Below, one piece after another: positions 1-3,295 of a stretch of 5,131 nucleotides of DNA. The position numbers and the translations under genes were made by a program. The stretch comes from B2-G16 sp964528085 (GTDB lineage: Bacteria; Bipolaricaulota; Bipolaricaulia; UBA7950; UBA9294): contig CAZGRE010000068.1 in the NCBI GenBank assembly GCA_964528085.1, positions 1-5,131 of the forward strand, given 5' to 3'. Positions within the stretch are counted from its first letter, which is position 1. Every line of letters begins with the position of its first letter. Below the pieces are notes generated by a model. The model did no database searches. It saw only the letters and a program-made list of their open reading frames with translations, and was not told the origin of the DNA.

Positions 1-108
1 CACCTCCTCTTTCGCGATGAGCTTCTTCGCCCGGGTTATGCACTCCTGTTCCTTCTTCTTCAGGGAGGCGATCGTCGTGGTGAGATCATCTAGTATGTCA
101 AGTTTCAT
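1..108 (-). CDS. Partial small charged helical protein (N-terminal 36 aa), function unknown
   Basis: On the minus strand an ATG at 108-106 opens a frame that stays open to the window edge, giving 36 residues beginning MKLDILDDLTTTIASLKKKE and ending in IAKEEV. The composition (many Lys and Glu, regularly spaced Leu and Ile) suggests an amphipathic helix or short coiled coil; no family is recognised. The frame is open upstream only to a stop at 171-169, and ATG 108 is the only ATG in it. No Shine-Dalgarno lies upstream, since the upstream minus strand is pyrimidine-rich. The first codons are A+T-rich (AAA, CTT, ATA, CTA), as in the two certain genes of this window, which mildly supports a real start. 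It is divergent from the transposase remnant. It could be a chance ORF; the missing 3' part would decide. Confidence 0.4.
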   Translation of the reverse strand, partial: MKLDILDDLTTTIASLKKKEQECITRAKKLIAKEEV

Positions 109-166
109 AATACTGTTTACAGGTGGAGGGCAGAAGAAGGGAGAAAAAGGAGGGTCACCGAGGCAA

Positions 167-195
167 GATCACCAGGTAATGATCTAGGAACCTGG
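167..195. repeat. Overlapping short inverted repeats upstream of transposase remnant
   Basis: Two short perfect inverted repeats interleave here: GATCA (167-171) with TGATC (180-184), and CCAGGT (172-177) with ACCTGG (190-195). They cannot form together. The second abuts the GGGAGGG Shine-Dalgarno (194-200) of the transposase remnant, so it could partly hide it, or it could be part of the insertion-sequence end. Both arms are short enough to arise by chance. Confidence 0.25.
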
Positions 196-206
196 GAGGG
201 CTGCCG

Positions 207-510
207 ATGACCCTCGAAGACAGCGTACACGTTTTTCGGCTCCGTGTCCTGCAGCGAGCCGAGGAGTTGGGGAACGTCAGTGCCGCGTGCCGTGAGGCAG
301 GGATCTCGCGAACGCTGTTCTACCGCTGGAAGAAGCGATTCACGTTGTACGGGATCGATGGGCTACACCCGCGTAGAACCGAGGCCCGTCCGGGGATGTC
401 CTCAGCTGGACTCGATCAAGGAACGCAAGGTTATCGCCATGGCGCTAAGCATCTCTCGTTTCGTTGAGTTCTACGACTTCCACAGACCACACCAAGGTTA
501 TCGCACCCCT
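207..510 (+). pseudogene. IS481-type transposase remnant, frameshifted and missing the DDE core
   Basis: The start ATG 207 follows GGAGG (195-199) at a good 7-nt spacing. The first ~63 residues are a transposase-type helix-turn-helix: GNVSAACREAGISRTLFYRW (residues 22-41), then a KKRF...GIDGLHPRR region, as in IS481-family and related rve transposases. Near 393-399 a net one-base gain breaks the frame: similarity continues in the next frame as PQLDSIKERKVIAMALS (400-450). It then jumps directly to ISRFVEFYDFHRPHQGYRTP (451-510), the conserved C-terminal end. The DDE catalytic domain, normally some 200 residues, is absent, so the junction at about 448-456 marks an internal deletion. Intact relatives are a few hundred residues long. 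The protein cannot transpose. The 86-codon ORF from 207 (stop 465-467) could still yield a free DNA-binding domain, but nothing shows that it does. Confidence 0.8.
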
Positions 511-541
511 TATTATTGCAAATGCTGCGCAATAATTAAGG
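508..541. repeat. A+T-rich imperfect hairpin at the end of the transposase remnant
   Basis: CCTTATTATTGC (508-519) pairs with GCAATAATTAAGG (529-541): 12 base pairs with one bulged base and a 9-nt loop (520-528). It begins exactly where the transposase-like coding (..YRTP) ends. Its arms are strikingly A+T-rich in a GC-rich window. There is no T-run on either side, so it is not a convincing intrinsic terminator. Possible explanations are a palindromic insertion (REP/MITE-like fragment), part of an element end, or a regulatory structure upstream of nfeD. The structure is plain; its role is unknown. Confidence 0.55.
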
Positions 542-641
542 TGTTCGGCTCCTGCTGTCAATCAGAAGATGGAGAGGAGCTGCTGATGGCCACTACTCTT
601 ACACAACACGACCTCCACTGAGGGTGAGGGAGTCTGACCGA

Positions 642-654
642 CCTACTTTGTAGG
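642..654. promoter_or_regulatory. Small perfect inverted repeat just upstream of nfeD promoter
   Basis: CCTAC (642-646) and GTAGG (650-654) form a perfect 5-bp inverted repeat around TTT, ending 17 nt before the -35 box of the nfeD promoter. The position would suit an operator or activator site, but the arms are short and no second copy was found in the window. The surrounding stretch 542-671 otherwise shows no gene or recognised element. Confidence 0.25.
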
Positions 655-671
655 ATTGGGCTTCACTGGTC

Positions 672-701
672 TTGACAGCGAGGGTGGCGACGTCCTATGA
701 T
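672..701 (+). promoter_or_regulatory. Sigma70-type promoter of the nfeD-floA operon, placed for a leaderless mRNA
   Basis: A perfect -35 hexamer TTGACA (672-677) and a -10 hexamer TATGAT (696-701, 5 of 6 matches to TATAAT) are separated by 18 bp. Six bases separate the -10 box from the ATG at 708, so the usual start point about 7 nt downstream of the -10 is the A of that ATG. That predicts a transcript with little or no 5' leader. In agreement, no Shine-Dalgarno precedes ATG 708. The TANNNT box 6-7 nt before the start codon is the pattern known for leaderless bacterial genes. Confidence 0.75.
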
Positions 702-707
702 AGATCC

Positions 708-2063
708 ATGAAAATGCGCATTATTCTTATAGCCTTATTGGTCCTCGTCTCCTTCTTAAGCCTCTCTCAAGAGAAGGGGGCGATCTGGGTCCTCGGGATC
801 GATGGCGAGATTGGTAGAGGAACGGTGTCGTATCTCCGTGAGGGGCTGGCAGAGGCGACGGCGGCCGGGGCGGCGGAGGTGGTGATCACCTTCTCAACCC
901 CGGGGGGGTATCTCGACTCCATGATAAGCGCGCGCGATATCATCCTCGCGGCCGAGATCCCTACGATCGCCTATATCGACCGCGAGGCGTACTCGGCCGG
1001 TGCCCTCCTGGCGATCGCCTGTAACAGGATCTACTTTGCCCATGGCGGGGTGATGGGGGCGGCGACGCCGGTCTACTTCATTTCTGGGAGGATGATCGAG
1101 TCGCCGGAGAAGGTCGTCTCAGCGATCCGCAAGCTGTTCGCTGCCACAGCCGAGGCGCGAGGGCGCCCCCCCGAGGTCGCTGAGGCGATGGTCGACAAGG
1201 ACAGCGAGATCGAAGGGCTGATCGAGAAGGGGAAGCTACTCACCCTGACCTCGCAGGAGGCCTCCGAATGGGGTTACTCGGAAGGAGAGGTGGAGAGCCT
1301 GGAGGATCTCCTGGCGGCAGAGGGGTTCGCCGGACGGTCGATCGTCCACTTCTCCCGGCGATGGGTCGACAACGTCGTCGATCTCCTGACCCAGACGTGG
1401 GTGGCGGCCATCCTCATCACCGTCGGTATGCTCGGCCTGATCGCGGAGATGATGATCCCTGGGTTCGGCCTACCCGGGATCGTCGGCCTCGGCTGTCTCG
1501 GCGTCTTCTTCTGGTCTCACTTCCTCGTCGGGCTGGCCGGATGGGAATCGCTCCTCTTCCTCTTAGGAGGGCTTGTGGCGGTCCTCCTTGAGATCTTCGT
1601 CTTCACCGCCGTCGACTTCGGCTTGGCCGGGATCGTCGGGCTCGTGCTGATCGGTCTCGGTTTCTACACCTCGATGGTAGGCCCGCTGACAGATTCGGCC
1701 GAGGCGATGCGGGCGGTCGGCGCGGTATCCGGAGGCCTCGTCCTCGCCCTGGTGGGGACGGTCTTACTGGTCACAAGGCTCCCGAGGACACGCCTCCGGT
1801 TGGGGGGAGTGATCCTCTCCTCGGCGATCACCGGGAGGGCGTTCGATAGGACGGAGAAGAGAGGAAAAACGGGCCGATGGGTGGGAAGACAAGGGACCGC
1901 CGTCACCGACCTTCATCCGGTGGGGACGGCTGAGTTCGACGGTGAACGGGTGAACGTGGTCTGTGAGGAGGGGTTCTTGGAGAAGGGAACGCCGATCGTG
2001 GTGACGGAAGACGACGGCTATCGGAAGGTGGTCAAGGGAATGCATAAGGAGATGCAAGCATGA
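708..2063 (+). CDS. nfeD: NfeD long form: membrane-bound ClpP-class serine protease with OB-fold domain
   Basis: This 451-aa protein has the full long-NfeD layout. An N-terminal hydrophobic signal or anchor (about residues 4-19) precedes a ClpP-class protease domain (about 25-205). That domain carries the STPGG motif (63-67), the presumed catalytic Ser in AYSAGA (S96) and the presumed catalytic Lys in SPEKV (K135), spaced much as in the archaeal 1510-N protease (S97/K138). About five membrane segments follow (near 229-249, 254-276, 280-301, 303-323, 337-357), including the family motif PGFGLPGIVG (251-260). A C-terminal OB-fold NfeD domain (about 393-443) has GRQGTAVTDLHPVGTAEFDG. By family knowledge it cleaves hydrophobic membrane-protein segments and acts with a stomatin/flotillin partner. 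With five crossings the protease would face outside and the OB-fold the cytoplasm (inference). ATG 708 is chosen because an in-frame TTG at 672 lies on the -35 box; ATG 714 is a possible alternative. The 3' end overlaps floA. Confidence 0.93.
   Translation: MKMRIILIALLVLVSFLSLSQEKGAIWVLGIDGEIGRGTVSYLREGLAEATAAGAAEVVITFSTPGGYLDSMISARDIILAAEIPTIAYIDREAYSAGALLAIACNRIYFAHGGVMGAATPVYFISGRMIESPEKVVSAIRKLFAATAEARGRPPEVAEAMVDKDSEIEGLIEKGKLLTLTSQEASEWGYSEGEVESLEDLLAAEGFAGRSIVHFSRRWVDNVVDLLTQTWVAAILITVGMLGLIAEMMIPGFGLPGIVGLGCLGVFFWSHFLVGLAGWESLLFLLGGLVAVLLEIFVFTAVDFGLAGIVGLVLIGLGFYTSMVGPLTDSAEAMRAVGAVSGGLVLALVGTVLLVTRLPRTRLRLGGVILSSAITGRAFDRTEKRGKTGRWVGRQGTAVTDLHPVGTAEFDGERVNVVCEEGFLEKGTPIVVTEDDGYRKVVKGMHKEMQA
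2046..2051 (+). promoter_or_regulatory. Shine-Dalgarno for floA, inside the nfeD 3' end
   Basis: AAGGAG lies 8 nt before the floA ATG (2060) and within the last codons of nfeD. It fixes the floA start and shows that this gene, unlike nfeD, uses a conventional ribosome binding site. Confidence 0.8.
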
Positions 2064-3040
2064 CTATTAACATTGCTATTCTAGCACTGGCGATCCTCGT
2101 TCTTGGGATTTTCTTCTACTTCGTCCCGGTCGGTCTGTGGATCTCCGCTCTGGCGGCGAGCGTCCCCGTAGGTCCGATGACCCTCATCGGGATGAGGCTG
2201 CGGAAGGTGAACCCGCACAAGGTGGTCGGGCCGATGATCACGGCGTGGAAGGCGGGGCTCCGCCCATCGATCACGGAGTTGGAAGCTCACCTCCTCGCCG
2301 GTGGGAACGTCGACCGTGTCGTGCGGGCCCTGATCTCGGCGGACAAGGCGAACATACCCCTCAACTTCCAGCGCGCGGCGGCGATCGACCTCGCCGGCCG
2401 CGATGTCTACGGGGCAGTCGCAATGTCGGTCAACCCCCGCGTGATCGAGACGCCGAAGATCGGGGCGGTGGCGAAGGACGGGATTCAGCTCTTCGCCCTG
2501 GCACGGGTGACGGTAAGGGCGAACATCGAGCGCCTCGTCGGTGGAGCGACCGAAGAGACGATCATCGCCCGTGTCGGCGAGGGGATCGTCTCCGCGATCG
2601 GCTCGGCCTCATCGCACAAGAAGGTGCTGGAGAATCCGGACTCGATCTCCAAGCTCGTCCTGGAGAAGGGGCTCGATGCCGGAACGGCGTTCGAGATCCT
2701 GTCGATTGACATCGCCGACGTCGACGTGGGAAAGAACATCGGAGCGCAGCTTCAGACCGATCAGGCCGAGGCCGACCTGAAGGTCGCCCGCGCCAAGGCC
2801 GAGGAACGCCGGGCGATGGCGATCGCCAAGGAGCAAGAGATGAGCGCCCTCGTCCAGGAGCGACGGGCGGCTGTCGTCGAAGCGGAGGCGGAGATCCCCC
2901 GCGCGATGGCCGAGGCGTTCAGGAGCGGGCGTTTGGGGATCATGGACTACTACCGGATGAAGAACATCCAGGCCGATACCGAGATGCGTGAGGGCCTCGC
3001 CAAGGGAGAGGAGAAGGGGTCGCGAAGGAAGGAGGAGTGA
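2060..3040 (+). CDS. floA: Flotillin-like protein FloA (SPFH family, YqfA/UPF0365)
   Basis: This 326-aa protein, close to the ~330 aa usual for FloA, is recognisable along its whole length. It has an N-terminal membrane-inserting hydrophobic stretch (about 4-35) with the family's VPVGLWISALAA, then GMRLRKV and LAGGNVDRVVRALI (79-92). The SPFH core contains AAIDLAGRDV (107-116), VNPRVIETP (124-132), RANIERLVGGATEETIIARV (153-172) and GTAFEILSIDIADVDVGKNI (208-227). A charged helical/coiled-coil segment follows with QTDQAEADLKVARAKAEERR (232-251) and EAEAEIPRAMAEAF (274-287), then IMDYYRMKNIQADTEMR. FloA forms membrane-bound assemblies that organise lipid domains and affect membrane fluidity, secretion and signalling (known from Bacillus and Staphylococcus). 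The start overlaps the nfeD stop (ATGA 2060-2063), a coupling that fits the known NfeD-FloA partnership. The first eight codons are A+T-rich compared with the rest. The C-terminal tail (KGEEKGSRRKEE) is short, charged and probably disordered. Confidence 0.96.
   Translation: MTINIAILALAILVLGIFFYFVPVGLWISALAASVPVGPMTLIGMRLRKVNPHKVVGPMITAWKAGLRPSITELEAHLLAGGNVDRVVRALISADKANIPLNFQRAAAIDLAGRDVYGAVAMSVNPRVIETPKIGAVAKDGIQLFALARVTVRANIERLVGGATEETIIARVGEGIVSAIGSASSHKKVLENPDSISKLVLEKGLDAGTAFEILSIDIADVDVGKNIGAQLQTDQAEADLKVARAKAEERRAMAIAKEQEMSALVQERRAAVVEAEAEIPRAMAEAFRSGRLGIMDYYRMKNIQADTEMREGLAKGEEKGSRRKEE
3029..3035 (+). promoter_or_regulatory. Shine-Dalgarno for the 45-codon gene, inside the floA 3' end
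   Basis: AAGGAGG, a seven-base match to the anti-Shine-Dalgarno complement, ends 4 nt before the ATG at 3040. That spacing is slightly short but workable. It sits in the last codons of floA, where it encodes part of the RRKEE tail, so protein sequence could partly explain it. Confidence 0.55.
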
Positions 3041-3177
3041 TGGGGGACGCACACCCTCTGTTCCGCTTGATAAGGGAGATCCTGCACGAGGACCCTCGTG
3101 CAGCGATCGTGCTCGCTGAGATCGTCGGGCCGCCGCCCGGGCTCACCGACGGTCCGCCCAGGCTTTGGGACGAGTAG
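3040..3177 (+). CDS. Small 45-aa protein of unknown function, translationally coupled to floA
   Basis: An ATG that shares its A with the floA stop (ATGA, 3040-3042) opens a 45-codon frame ending at TAG 3175-3177. A strong Shine-Dalgarno lies just upstream. The product begins MGDAHPLFRLIREILHEDPR, continues with a likely amphipathic helix (AAIVLAEIVG, 21-30), and ends in a proline-rich tail (PPPGLTD..PPRLWDE). There is no signal peptide, membrane segment, cysteine or recognised domain. The same type of overlap joins nfeD and floA, and there is no terminator before this frame, so it reads as the third gene of the operon. Small genes next to floA occur elsewhere (Bacillus has yqfB), but no sequence relationship is claimed. 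Chance remains possible because the frame is short; arrangement and codon use make a real gene more likely than not. Confidence 0.6.
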   Translation: MGDAHPLFRLIREILHEDPRAAIVLAEIVGPPPGLTDGPPRLWDE

Positions 3178-3181
3178 CCAG

Positions 3182-3193
3182 ATCGATATCGAT
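3182..3193. repeat. 12-bp perfect palindrome
   Basis: ATCGATATCGAT is a perfect 12-bp palindrome 5 nt after the stop of the 45-codon gene, in the gap before the terminator hairpin. Being uninterrupted, it resembles a protein-binding or restriction-type site more than an RNA hairpin. No second copy was noticed in the window, and no function can be assigned. Confidence 0.3.
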
Positions 3194-3239
3194 GACGACC
3201 GCCGCTCCGTGATGTCGGGCTGGACTTAAAAGCTTAAAT

Positions 3240-3276
3240 GCAGGGGACCTGTCGGATTGTCCGGCAGGCCCCCTGC
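3240..3276. terminator. Long hairpin terminator between convergent transcription units
   Basis: The arms 3240-3256 (GCAGGGGACCTGTCGGA) and 3260-3276 (TCCGGCAGGCCCCCTGC) are complementary at 15 of 17 positions around a TTG centre; the two exceptions are one A-C mismatch and one G-T wobble. It lies 63 nt after the stop of the 45-codon gene and 20 nt after the stop of the minus-strand repeat protein. Reading on the minus strand, the hairpin is followed by ATTTAAGCTTTTAAG, a moderately U-rich tail. On the plus strand the following bases (TCTGAGCGG) have no U-run. It is therefore a better intrinsic terminator for the minus-strand gene and may act for the operon only through the stem or with help. 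Confidence 0.75.
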
Positions 3277-3295
3277 TCTGAGCGGTCGGTTCGGT

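Noticed and set aside
491..545. Integron attC-like site around the hairpin
   Set aside because: The GTTATCG near 497-503 does not match the GTTRRRY core and no matching RYYYAAC partner was found.
548..580. Inverted repeat GCTCCT / AGGAGC
   Set aside because: Six bases with a loop of over 20 nt; expected by chance.
113..620. Possible IS terminal repeats: TGTTTACAGGTGGAGG on the left against the reverse complement of the region near 600-620
   Set aside because: Only a short GTGGAGG-type match after gaps, too weak to call terminal inverted repeats without an intact copy to compare.
587..621. Tiny frame MATTLTQHDLH with a GAGGAG upstream
   Set aside because: Only 11 codons, no recognised leader-peptide features and no following attenuator; it is the tail of the broken transposase frame.
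672..707. N-terminal extension of NfeD from TTG 672
   Set aside because: The TTG is the first part of the -35 hexamer and the extension is polar sequence ahead of a normal signal peptide; ATG 708 fits the promoter and the family start.
2137..2709. 190-codon plus-strand frame inside floA
   Set aside because: Out-of-frame shadow of a fully conserved FloA; low-complexity Arg/Gly/Asp-rich product.
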